This document shows, piece after piece, positions 35,626 through 46,709 of a stretch of 64,000 nt of DNA. The stretch's first letter is position 1. Each line of letters opens with the position of its first letter. This DNA is from Ancylostoma caninum. Its lineage: Eukaryota > Nematoda > Chromadorea > Rhabditida > Ancylostomatidae. The notes under the pieces are model-generated. The model did not search any database, had not been told where the DNA came from, and saw nothing but the letters and a program-made list of their open reading frames with translations. The stretch covers positions 186,001 to 250,000 of the forward strand of contig JBAJFG010000261.1 of assembly GCA_037903475.1 (NCBI GenBank), written 5' to 3'. The position numbers and the translations under genes are program-made.

Positions 35626-36760
35626 ATACCTAGGTTTTATGACCAGAGCACCTTGAAGGCTTTATTATAAGAATGTTGTTCAAGCATGTTCTGAGAGAGG
35701 ATTTTATGAAGAGCAGAACTTGAAAGATCATTTTTCACAGCAGGAAAGGTTTTTGCCTCTTGGAAGCAGTGCTCTCAAACTAAGATAAACACCATCGAAA
35801 TGTTATAAGCCAGTTATTCAGTGCAGCAAGAAATTATTTGTACTAATTACAAGAAGGAGAACATCCAATACCATATTTCAGTACTGAATGGCACAGATTT
35901 CCGTCGCGGTACATTGAATATTGTGCTACTTGAAGGAAAACAACAATAACATCCTACCTCATATTCAGGTTGACGTGATTTCACAACCTTTATTTCCTTA
36001 GGTTCCTTGAATTTGATGCTTCTTTCCGATGTCTTATCATCTTCTGTGAGTTCGTGAACTTCGCTAGACCTGACGCTTCTTTCCAATGCTTTATCATCTT
36101 CTAAAGGCTCCTGAACTTTAGCAGTAAATATAATTATAATTTGTACACACTTTGAAAGACATCAATACTCATTTATCTAACTCTTTAACCTTCTTGGCCT
36201 TACTGATCAGTAAGTTAAATTACAGGATATTAGAGTACTCCTACGCTAACCATAGGGTATACAGGTCCAGCCGGGACACTTCTATTTTAACCAAGCCTCA
36301 AATGTGCAAAAGTACTTCTTGGCAATCTCTTGGCTGTTGTGGGGTACCAGGGAGGGCCTGGAGATGAAAACATCACTGGCGATGGTGAGCAACAGTGGAT
36401 CTTCTGTGGCAAAACTTCTGAAAGTTCCTGGGAGGAATATTTATTTATTATTTGTTTACATGCACATATGTACGCTTTGCAATGGTGGATCACGATCACA
36501 AAAAAGTAATTGAGAAGCTCTCCACATTAAGTAAAAAAAAACTTAAAGATATCACAAGGTGTATCCCTGGTGCACAAGGTGTGAGTAGCTGCATTTTTAC
36601 AAGGGAACTGCTCCCTGAAAAGAGAGGATATCGAGACACCCGTATGTCATTTAAACCCCGGCAATTCAATTCTTTTTGTGATATTTTTGCTCAAGTGGGA
36701 TATGGGATGGAACCGTTGCCACCATTTTAGTTTTTTCTTGGTTATTAGTTTACATGATTT
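35626..36760. other. No supportable gene
   Basis: Short open frames only. Splice-like sites are present but no set of exons reads consistently. Confidence 0.4.
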
Positions 36761-36767
36761 TTTTAGA

Positions 36768-36790
36768 CTAGCGCCCCTTCGGGACGCTAG
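36768..36790. other. Strong short hairpin
   Basis: CTAGCG (36768-36773) pairs with CGCTAG (36785-36790), and CCC/GGG stack inside around TTC. It is preceded on + by a run of seven Ts. Function unknown. Confidence 0.5.
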
Positions 36791-36929
36791 AAAGTGGGGT
36801 GGGGCAGCCACTTGGGACATGTGCAAACGCTTCACACTTGCCAAATCTCTAGAAAATTGATAAAGAAGCAGAACCAATTTTCCAATGGGCCCAAACATGA
36901 AGTCCTTCTTATGAGTTGAGTATGAGCAT

Positions 36930-38290
36930 GAGGAGTTCGTTCTCCATCGCATGGCGTGCGTATTCCTCACTACCGGGCTAACGCAGACGCGTTCTCCATC
37001 GGCAGAACTGTATCCTGCCGTTCCCCACACTATTGGACAAGGCAAAATCGTATCCGAGTGTTTTCCAGACTACTGGGCCGCAGCGGGCCCTTCCTCCATC
37101 AGAGCGCCCGTATTCTGGCGCCTTCCTCACAGTTAGTGCAAGCCGGATCCGTTCTCCAGGGGCGGGTTTGCATCCTGGCATTCTCAACTATCGGACTTGA
37201 GTGAACCCGTATCCTGACGTTCTCCACACCATTATGCTACGTCGGGTCCTTCCTCCATCGGTGGGCCCGTATCCTGGCGTCCCCCACACCACTGGGCCAC
37301 AGAGGGCCCTTTTTCTATCGGTGGACCCGTTCCGACGTCCTTCACACCACTGGGCCAGAGTGGGCCCTTTCTCCATCGGTGGACCTGGATCTCGGTGTTC
37401 CCCGCACTATTGGGCCACGGCGGGCCTTTTCTCCATCGGTGGACCGGTATCCTGGCGTCCCCCACACCATTGGGCCACAGTGGGCCCTTTCTCCATCGGT
37501 GGACCTGGATCTCGGTGTTCCCCGCACCATTGGGCCACGGCGGGCCTTTTCTCCATCGGTGGACCGGTATCCTGGCGTCCCCCACACCATTGGGCCACAG
37601 CGGGCCTTTTCTCCATCGCTGGACCCGTGTTCTGGCGTCCCCTACACCAGTGGGCCACGGGGGACCCTTTCTTCATCGGTGGACCCCTGGCATTGGGCCT
37701 GGCGGTGGACCCCCACACCATTTTCTCCATCGGTGGACCGGTATCAGGGCGGGCCCTTTCTCCATCGCTGGACCCGTGTTCTGGCGTCCCCTACACCAGT
37801 GGGCCACGGGGGACCCTTTCTTCATCGGTGGACCCGCATCCTGGCGTCCCGGGCTTTCTCCATCGGTGGACCCGTGTTCTGGCGTCCTCTACACCAGTGG
37901 GCCACGGGGGACCCTTTCTTCATCGGTGGACCCGCATCCTGGCGTCCCCCGCACCATTGGGCCCTGTCGGGCCCTTTCTCCATCGGTGGACCTGTGTCAT
38001 GGCGTTCCCCACAGCACTGGGCCATGGCGGGCCCTTTCTCCATCGGTGGACCTGTGTCATGGCGTTCCGCACAGCACTGGGCCATGGCGGGCCTTTTCTC
38101 CATCGGTGGACCGGTGTCCTGGCGTCCGCCACACGACTGGGCCAAGGGGGACCCTTTCTTTATCGGTTGACCCGCATCCTGGCGTCCCCCGCACCATTGT
38201 ACCCTGTCGGGCCTTTTCTCCATTGCTGGACCCGTGTCATGGCGTTCCCACAGCACTGGGCCACGGCGGGCCCTTTCTCATCGCTGGTCT
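36930..38290 (+). repeat. 60-bp minisatellite
   Basis: About 18 clear units from 37200 plus several decayed ones before. The unit contains CTCCATCGGTGGACCCGT, then CCTGGCGTCCCC, CACACCA and TGGGCCACGGCGGGCCC. The period is exactly 60 bp across 37380-37620. Because 60 is a multiple of three, long frames are open on both strands (up to 386 codons); they are repeat artefacts. Confidence 0.95.
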
Positions 38291-38337
38291 CGTATTCGTA
38301 TATAGTTGATTGGATACACAATGTCATGCCTTCATAT

Positions 38338-38850
38338 TCAGAGGCTTTTACTCTTTGTTAGAGCAGAAGCTTTCTCGAAACGAACGGATGTCGTGACTAC
38401 ACAATCGCTGCGGAGAAATTCAGCAGGGGATGCGACAGTAGCATCCACCAGACGAGGCGACCGCGTAGGTCCAGCCTCACCGAAGCTTCCGAGACGCTGT
38501 AGCTTTCTTAACACCCGTCCATTTCTTCCTGCAAATGCACACAGCGTTGCAACAGTGAAACGCTGGTTTTCCTGCTGCGTACATTGTGCAGCCTGAAAGC
38601 TCGTAAACACTCCCTCACTCCTATGCGGCGAGACCGCCAGCGAAGGTGATGAAACCACTAACTCGTGCATGCGGGAGAGCCAGCAGTGACGCGAGTCCCG
38701 AAACGAACGTGTCTGCGTCCATGGAAATCGGCCATTTCGCCCCACAGTCTGCGCCTCAAGATTGCGGTGTCTATGAGTGCCGCCCCGTATCTCTAACCGC
38801 TCTAGCCCCCTTACGGCGCTTTGTTTAATAGATCTATTTAATACCAGCAT
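38338..38850 (-). other. Unassigned 170-codon open frame, Arg/Ser-rich
   Basis: An ATG-to-stop frame lies between the minisatellite and a TIR element. It is rich in Arg, Ser and Thr and has no recognised domain or membrane helix. Local GC content is above that of the AT-rich surroundings, which partly explains the lack of stops. It could be an exon, but no splice pair or motif supports this. Confidence 0.2.
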
Positions 38851-39720
38851 GATCGTCCGGCTAACGCCGTACTCTCAAGCTTCTTTTCATGCTCGCTTCG
38901 CTCGCATATTTCCAGTGTCCATAGATAAGATTAATGCAGGTGGAAGAACAAACACCAACCACAGAGAAGTAATCTTCACCTCGGCTCACGGAACCATAGA
39001 CCCGTTATAGACAACTCTTTTCCAACCATGTAGTAACTCATTTCGGTTCGCTATGGACGTAAATGGTAAAAAAAACCGAATCAGGGCAAATTGGGGTTGG
39101 ATCTGACTCCAGGCGTTTCCCCGCTTTTGGATGCCGGTGCACCCTCATCACGCCGTTAGACCCGTCTCCAAGCTCTTCCCCGCTTTTGGACGCTAGTGCA
39201 TCCCTATCACACCGTTGCACCCTTCTCCAGGCGTTTCCCCTCTTTTGGATGCCGGCGCGCCTATATCACTCCGTTGGACTCGAATCCATGCGTCTCCCCG
39301 CTTATGGGCGCCGGAGGATCCTTATCACACCGCATGCGCACCTCTAACACTGTGGCCTAATCCTCATCCGCGTCATTCCTCGTCCGCCTCGTTCCCCGCC
39401 TTCGTTATAAAGGTAGCCTGCCCATTTCCTTCCTTTTACACAGCCCTGTAATCATGGACCTATCTCATTCATTCCGACTGTGATGAAAACAACAGTCGGC
39501 CATTAACATGGCTGAACACGACAAAAGTAGTACAAAACACCTCTAAACCCGTGTAAAAATCAAAATTTACAATCGTAATTATTCGTAATTAATCGCAATT
39601 TACAATTCGTACATAACTCGATATGCTGAACACGATGGTGTGGGTATTTCCCGTTTTGATGCCTGGTTCTCGTGCGCGTACACACACATAAACTGCCAAT
39701 TAAGAAGAAGTGAGATAACT
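38842..39720 (+). mobile_element. TIR/minisatellite repeat family, copy 2 (left part)
   Basis: Terminus ACCAGCATGATCGTCCGGCT, then CTTCTTTTCATGCTCGCTTCG. Three to four 59-bp minisatellite units lie at 39110-39330 (CCCCGCTTTTGGA, CGCC, CACCGTTG). A TATA-like CGTTATAAAGG lies at 39402, then a hairpin CCGACTGT/ACAGTCGG at 39474, and a tail with AAAATCAAAATTTACAA and ACACGATGGTGTGGGTA. Its mirror copy is at 55780-56805. The matching right terminus may be 42147, with the PLE piece at 40660-41570 inserted between. Confidence 0.7.
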
Positions 39721-40659
39721 CGTGTATTTTTCAGAAGCGGACAAGTCCTCCCGAAGAAGTCTGCTTGTCTTCGGCGACACCCCCCCCCCCTCCTTCGGCC
39801 TCTCACAGCACAAAAAGTTTTTCCAAACTTCAGGCTATTCAGGAGTCTATTCCCAACGTAAAGAACTCATCATGACTCCACCAGTAGATCAATTGTTGAA
39901 GGGAAGAGGATGAACCTATAGGCAAACAGACCCCTCTATCAAAGAACTGCAAACGGCTGCATTTCCACCACAACCCACAGCCTCTTCCTAGCGCCGGAGT
40001 GGCTAAAGAATTAACACTAGCAGGGTATGCATTGCATACACCCTTCTTCGATTGTAGTTTTGAACCATCCCCATCATCATAGGTAGCCGAACTGGATAGA
40101 GGAACTGGGGCGCAGGTAGATTAGCCAGCACACATTTTCTTAGTAGTGAAGATTAGCTGATGGCTTGATCGAGATGAATAGAGTTTAAAAAATAAGATAG
40201 AAATAGAAATTACAAGACCCCCTGTCAAAAAGCAATGACTCGCACGAAGTTTTCAAATTTTCACCTAGGGATACGGCTCTATCAACTAAGGATAGGACAT
40301 TGTTATTTTTAGCGTATGAAATGAACGTGCGACCCATTGTGGAGTAGGATTCCACTCTCATTTTAAAGGCAGCAGCCGCAGAAAATTCGGTAGTCAAGAT
40401 CTAGCTGAAATTTTAGGTTTGCTGTAATGATGAATACGAATACATTGTTCAATTTTATCCAAGGTTGCACAAAAAAACACGAGCCTGAAAGTCCCTGTTT
40501 CGATTTTTGAGAAAAGAATGGCGAAGTTGGATAGGGCATAGTTAAGTATGATGGGTCGAAATCGTTATGAAAAACAAGTTCATCAAAGAGCGGACAAAAC
40601 AGCCGTCATCTCTCGTGCTACAACTCATCAGAGGATGGACGGATACCCATTTACGCTCC
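39721..40659. other. No supportable gene
   Basis: A C10 run sits at about 39780. Short open frames only. No termini or motifs were recognised. Confidence 0.4.
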
Positions 40660-41570
40660 TTCATCTCGAGAACGTGCTCTGAAGTTCGATGGCGACCTAT
40701 TTGGCGAGGGAATTTTATTGGCGAGACATCTTACGGGTTAAAATCTTGTTTGGCAAGACTTTTTCCGGGAGGATGGGTCTAGAGTCTTCCTGGCAGGACA
40801 AAGTGCGAGAGAATATGTTGACGACTTATTTTCTGGGTGTTTGGGAAGACAAATGGCAAGAGAATGTGTTGACGACCTATTTTCTGGGTGTTTGGCAAGA
40901 CAGAAGGCAGAAGAATATATTGACGACCCATTTTCCTGAACAGGCACATACGACGCATCGGCTTTGCAGTCGATGAGTCGGTTCAATTACCGAAGTTTGA
41001 GGTACGCATTTCAAAGGGAGTCGTATATTAGGAGAGTGCCGGTGTCAGTCCAAAGTATCTGCAAGGCAAAATCACAGCCTGATTTTTGCATGTGGATATC
41101 TCCGTGGTCGTCTCCGCAGCATGCACGAGAGTGCGCAGGCGGCTGAACACCACGGCGACGTCCACGTGTTTCGTGTCTCCAAGCACGGAATCGACGGATG
41201 TCATCGGTTCAACTGCTTGAGGAGGTAATTCACCCAAACTACTTCCTCAATCTGACCATTAAATGTTACACTATGCTTGAACACTGTTACAGTTTTGGAG
41301 ACCTCCCCTGGTAATGGGAGCGAATAGGAGCACGCAGCGAAATCTCACGTACAATGTTGCAAACCCGTTTCCTAGGTTGCCGAACAAACCTCGCCAAATG
41401 TCACGCCAATGAACATCAGAGATGAGTGTCAAATGGAGTGCGTTTAGTCGCACGGGAAACAGCACCAAGATTTCGTGAATTTCTCGTATGTTTTGCGCTG
41501 TTTCACTGTTGGATGTGAGTTCCAGGTCCGTCAAAACCCCAAAATTCAGCAGAATCATCGAACACGAAGA
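40660..41570 (+). mobile_element. Penelope-like element 3, fragment with linker repeats and endonuclease remnant
   Basis: A tandem array (40680-40930) encodes, on +, about 17-residue units: ENMLTTYFLGVWEDKWQ, ENVLTTYFLGVWQDRRQ, KNILTTHF. At the end of the fragment CGCCAATGAACATCAGAG (41395) matches the PLE 1 junction between repeats and endonuclease. Decayed endonuclease-like sequence with spaced Cys (ECQMECV) follows. Orientation and order match PLE 1. Confidence 0.6.
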
Positions 41571-41589
41571 TTTGAGCGGGTGGTGCCTT

Positions 41590-42147
41590 TAAAAGAACTT
41601 AGCATGTCTGAACATGGCTGAAAGTGGACTGAAACACTTGTGTATCGAGGTAAAAATCAAAATTTACCACTTTTCCGTAGATAACTCAGCGCGATGAACA
41701 CGATGGTGTATTTTCCGTTTCTGATGGTTAGTTCTCCTGCACGGACACACAGACACAGACACACACAAAGACACACACACAAGCACACACAAAAAAAAAC
41801 ACACACAAATCTTACTGTAAGATATCGGCCTGTGATTACAAGGCCGTATAATATAAAAGGTTGGGTATGATACCGTTGGAAGGAAGAGGATGAGCCATAC
41901 GGCCGAAGAATTTTACGGGTGAAGGTTGCTCCAGGTCGTGCACTGGGGAAATGATACGAAACGTACTGCTACAGGAGAGATGCGCTGGCGTTCAGTAGTA
42001 GGAAAGACGTTGCTGGACGAGTCCAGGAGTACCAAAGTAGTGCGTTTGCAGCAACTAGTGAGGAATATATACACGAACGCGAAGCGAGCGAAGTGAGCCA
42101 AAAAGAAAGCTGAGAGCCCGGCGTTCGCTGGACGATCAGGCTGGTAT
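41590..42147 (+). mobile_element. TIR/minisatellite repeat family, right end
   Basis: Contains the family tail (AAAATCAAAATTTACCAC, GAACACGATGGTGTA). A (CA)n run at 41745-41810 follows. It finishes with CGAACGCGAAGCGAGCGAAG and the inverted terminus CGATCAGGCTGGT at 42147. It may be the right half of the element starting at 38842. Confidence 0.65.
41745..41810. repeat. (CA)n microsatellite
   Basis: Runs of ACAC with interruptions, inside the right end of the TIR family copy. Similar runs occur at the same position in copies near 49.7 kb and 63.75 kb. Confidence 0.85.
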
Positions 42148-42687
42148 TAATAATATTAATGGTATAGTTATAACATATTTCGTCTCTTTGTCAGCATATT
42201 ATTCATGGCGTTGAAATAAAATGCAATCAGTTATCAATGAAATGCAGCTGCACAAACAAACGAAAATCATAGCCAACATCCACAGAAATTTTCGTGTTTG
42301 AGATTTCGATAGTTTCGAATACCGGGTAGTTGTCGCAACAGTACAAAGGTCCTACAAAGGTAGCACAGTTATAGACATAAGCATTCTCAAGATGTAGAGA
42401 GGTTAGATACGTGCTAGTGTAGTGTTCCGTAAGCATTCGTTCTAGCATGAAATGAATAGGTGTTTCCGTTTACAATCACTCTCTTTTCTCATTATCAAAT
42501 TTGCTTTCGTCCCTGCTTCCTTTGCGGCCAACTCTGCTATCCTTGCGAAAGGACAAACTGGTGGCAGTAAAAAACGGCTTCTTGCAGGATTTGATAAAAT
42601 CTGTCGCTGCGTTCGTTCTCATCATACTGCTAAACTTAGGAGTATAGATGTGTACGTAAGAACATCTGTGACAGCAAAATCACCATG

Positions 42688-43253
42688 CTCAGACAATGGA
42701 GCGGGCTGATCGCGGTACCAATATTTGGCGGACCGTAGCCAACTCCATGGTCAGCCAAATAATTGAGCACGGTCGGGCCGAGATGGGTCTGCGGTCAGCC
42801 TGCCGAAACGATGTCGTGGGGTGCTGATAAGGACAGTGATAGTTACTGATGATGCGTCGATGATATTTTAGCGATCAAATTTAACATCAGACGAAAAATC
42901 TCCCTTTTACCCTTGGAAATTGCGCAGTACGAACAGTTTTGAAAAATAGGAAGGCCAATATCGCTAAGATTTATTTGCATTCTTCAGATTATGTCCTTAA
43001 AAGTACTTCCTTGTGTAGCCGTTTATAAAGTGCATAGTATTGATGACAATCTCTTAATGAGAGCTTCACTCCAAAAATATCTAAGGCCGTATTTGGCTGA
43101 CCGCGGACAGTACCGCGGGCAGCCAAACTTTCGACAAAGAACCGAGGTCAGTCAAAATTTCGGCTAAGGACCGCGGTCAGCAGCCAACTTTCTGCGCGCG
43201 GTCAGCTCGTTCCGCATCTGATGGTACCGTGTCAGCCCGCTCCATTGTCTGAG
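42688..43253. mobile_element. 566-bp TIR element (CTCAGACAAT family), copy 1
   Basis: CTCAGACAATGGAGCGGGCT at the left is repeated inverted at the right without mismatch, and similarity extends to about 36 bp (CGGTACCA). The interior has subrepeats of CCGCGGTCAGCCAA. No coding capacity. Its terminal ten bases are those of the element at 60550-61440. No clear target duplication. Confidence 0.85.
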
Positions 43254-45645
43254 TGGGTGCTGCCTTTAAGCAGGAACATGATCCTTCTAAACTGAAAATA
43301 TCATAGCAAGAAGAAAAGACTTACCCTAGAATTATAGTATCTTCCTCTTATCTGGAAGATATTGTTCCTCAGAAAGCGCAAATGATTTTGGAGTTGAAAA
43401 AGTCTTTTTGTCTATGTACTTACGTTTGTATTTCTATTCTTCATTACGAGGCTATTGTCACTGTTGTTGTTGTTGTACGAAGAGTTTCTATTATACAGGA
43501 CAGGGTTTCGTTTTTTATTATATCTCAAAACTTGTTTTCTTGCTGGAGATGGCATCGCTGCGCTGCTGGTGAGATATTTCTGCCGTTCGCGGGAGTTAGC
43601 AAATGATGATGCGCTCGTTCGGATACTTATTTTATGAATACTCTCTGATCCATCACTATCTTTTATCTTCCCACCACGCCGTGAATCATTGCAATTTCTT
43701 GTTTTCCGATTACAATGTAATTCGTTGCTGGTTCTTCTTTCCTGAATACGTTGTGATTCCTGAAAAAACCACTAATGAAATTATGATTTCAATCAAGCTC
43801 CGCAATACTATTGCTTTAGCATTTAGACGACCACGTTTACCTTGCGAATATCGCATCTCTCAAGTAACCTCAAAAATATGAGCTCTCTTTCCGTTTCCGA
43901 TTTCTAGTGTACGTTCAAGATACCTTCACTTTACCTTCACGTACGCTCGATACCCTTTACGCGTGCGTAGATGTGCGATACATAGCGAAGGATAGGCCTG
44001 CGGCGAAACTCGGCGCATCCAAAACACACATCAGACGCACGCATTTGATTAACAGTATTTTGCGAAGGCCGCGTGGTGCCGTCATTCTAGTCTCACACAC
44101 ATTTGTGCAGCTCCATTACCACAGAGATGAGCACACTTAATCGACGCTGATTTTAGAGTGTTTTTAAATATTGGGTCCAACCCGAATAAACCAATCTATT
44201 TTGTTGATCGTGGTAGAAAGTGGGTGGCAGATGTTCATGCTAGTGAAAGCAGATCATTGCTCTCGTCAACAAGTAAGTCCACGCTCATGCAGAGCGAGCG
44301 GAACTATTTATCCCAATAGCCGTATGTAGCATGGAACTTGATCCGGAGCGCTTCGTCATTCCCAGCAAATCAAATCAGGAGGTGAACAGCAGGGACCCAT
44401 CAGGCTGTTATAAGGACAAGAATCTGGTTTACTTCTTCAACCAGCAATCAAGAAGGAGAGCTACTCATTCGACACTATGGGTCACTGCAAAACGTTAAGG
44501 AAGAACCTTGGGTCGCACTGGTCAAATGGCACAGGAGTGTTCCTGGGACTGAGAAACGACAACTCCACTTCAAGAAGGTCAATCAACTCCGTGATTTCAT
44601 CGTCGCACCCAGTATTTGCTCCAAGATTCGCAAGTGAGCCCTCTTCCCCACTGAATCGAGTTCTCGAAGCTGCGAACGGATCAGAAGAGCAAGGTGTCGC
44701 TGATCCAAGTATGTGTTCACGCAGATAGTGACGGGATCAAACACGCAGACTTCTATGACGAACTATGAGCTAATGTGGGGAATGCAGGAATCTCCACAAA
44801 GTCACAACAGAAAACTTCAATGCGTGTCGGCCCGAAAAGAAAACACGGTGAGTCCCTTGGTTTTGGGTGGACACGAGTTACTTGAGCAGTTCGATGAGTA
44901 GGCAGACTACACTGTTCACGAAGGCTGCCAACGAGTCAGAGAACGTGAAAGCGTTGTTATCACTTGATGGATATACATAGTACAGAACCAAATCCGAAGG
45001 ATTTATCATCACGTTAGGCCGAAACGAACTCACATTAAAGTGTCAAGAATGCTCGTTACAACCTATAGTGCAACCCGCATCAAAACAGATCTGTCCTGAA
45101 GCCGTACTTGATTTTTGAACATTCTGGTAGGTTGAGGAATTATAACTGTCCGTTTAATTAAAAATAAAGATCACTGCAAAAACAACAATATAACAGCTCC
45201 ATCCGAGAGATATTCTCCCAATTGATCAGTGCCTCTTCTAGTTCTTCCTTACAAGGAATAATTGTTTTCCTCAAAAAATCGCTATCCTGTAAGACGCAGT
45301 AGCGAGTCACCTAAATTTTGACTCATCACAATTTCTGAATTTTTTTCTAAGCCGATAAATGCTGCATCGAGAGAAACAAGAGTGTTCTGATAATTCGGGT
45401 ATGGTATTCGCCAATATTGGACTATGTGGCAGTTGGGAGGGCGTTCCAATCCTTGCTCCTTCGTCCTCTACTCATTTATTCATTTGTTATTTTCGCAACG
45501 GTTGGTGCCATGCCGAGGAAAAGCCTTGTAGTCAGTGTTTCGACACCATGACAATGGAGTGTCTAATCCATCCTGTGCAGGGGGATTTGTGGTGAACTTC
45601 CGGCCAGGATTCATTGTCATAGAACAGAGCGATCCTTTCATACTA
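43254..45645. other. No supportable gene
   Basis: Several short open frames (for example 44477-44728 +) lack motifs. GGCCGAAACG at about 45020 resembles the PLE 3'-end motif, so remnants of another PLE may be present. Confidence 0.35.
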
Positions 45646-46574
45646 TTAGGTTCGTCCCAAAGTCTTGCACCAAATATCATAGTTTAAAAAAATGTTATTT
45701 TCATTGTGAATGGATATCAGTCAACAAATTAATCACCATCATGATCCACGAGGTATGGCTAACGCTTGACTAGAGCACCAATTCTAGAAGTCAAGAACTC
45801 TGGCAGCTGCAAGTCCAAGAACTATGGAATCTCGCTTCTCGGCGTAGTCTGAGCATCTATTTCCTTTCCTTGTAGATGTACCTTCAGTGGTCCAACGGAA
45901 GCGCAAATGCTCAGATGGAGCTAAGTCAGGAGAATAATCAGGGTGTAGTGGAACTTCCCAGCTTAGTTCGGCAATTTCCTGGCAAGTAAGCTTTGCTACG
46001 TGAGATCAGGAGTTATCATGAAGTGGAGCAAAGTGGTCGATTTTCTTGTGCTTCACGCGAATTGCGTCCCCCAGTTTCCGTAGTTGAGAAGAGTAGACTT
46101 GAGCGGCCACTGTGTGCACAGGTGGCAACAGTTCACAGTACAGCATCTCCCGGAATACCACACCAACAGAGCAAAACTTCTTTCGTGCACCTCTCTTTTC
46201 GGCTGTTTTGGAGATGGTTTGCCACATGGGTGTCAACCTTTTTTCTCGCATGGGTTTGCCACACGGGTGTCAACTTTTTCTCGTATGTGGTTACACCCCA
46301 ACCCTCATCTCCAGCAACGATTTCGCGGGAAAGCTTTGTGTGGACGGAGCAGCAAAGACCGACACACACTCTTGCAGGGCACTCAATTTGTAGGGAACCC
46401 AAGCCGTCATCGGTTTTCTGTAACCCAGCACTTGGAGATGTCTGGCATGGCAGTTATTGTGTGGCCGAAGCCAAGTGTATCCTATATGTCACGTGTAGTG
46501 GCGTATTGATTCAAAGTCTTTAAAGCACTGGATCCTAAAAAATATCTTGGTGCAATATATTCGGACCAACCTAA
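45646..46574 (-). mobile_element. mariner-type element A (internally deleted)
   Basis: Termini TTAGGTTCGTCCCAAAG and, inverted, TTAGGTTGGTCCGAATA keep similarity (TTGCACCAA) to about 33 bp. TA flanks both ends (45644-45645, 46575-46576). On the - strand are mariner transposase blocks: IVAGDEGW (catalytic Asp 1), APLHDNS with HVAKLT (Asp 2), and EVPLHPDYSPDLAPSE (Asp 3). At 929 bp it is shorter than a full mariner (about 1.3 kb). It has several frame breaks. Confidence 0.88.
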
Positions 46575-46709
46575 TAGGTTAAGGAGAAAGGAATATAAGA
46601 AATTTTCCAAACTTCCGTATTCTTTCTTGCTGATGATTCGACGAGGCATTACCTGTTGACATGGTAGGAGATGCCCCAAAGTATTGCATGTAGCTATTAC
46701 TATTAAGTA

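Noticed and set aside
37201..38361. 386-codon open frame and overlapping frames on both strands
   Set aside because: They lie in an exact 60-bp tandem repeat; a period divisible by three with few stops opens every frame. No start, splice or codon signal independent of the repeat.
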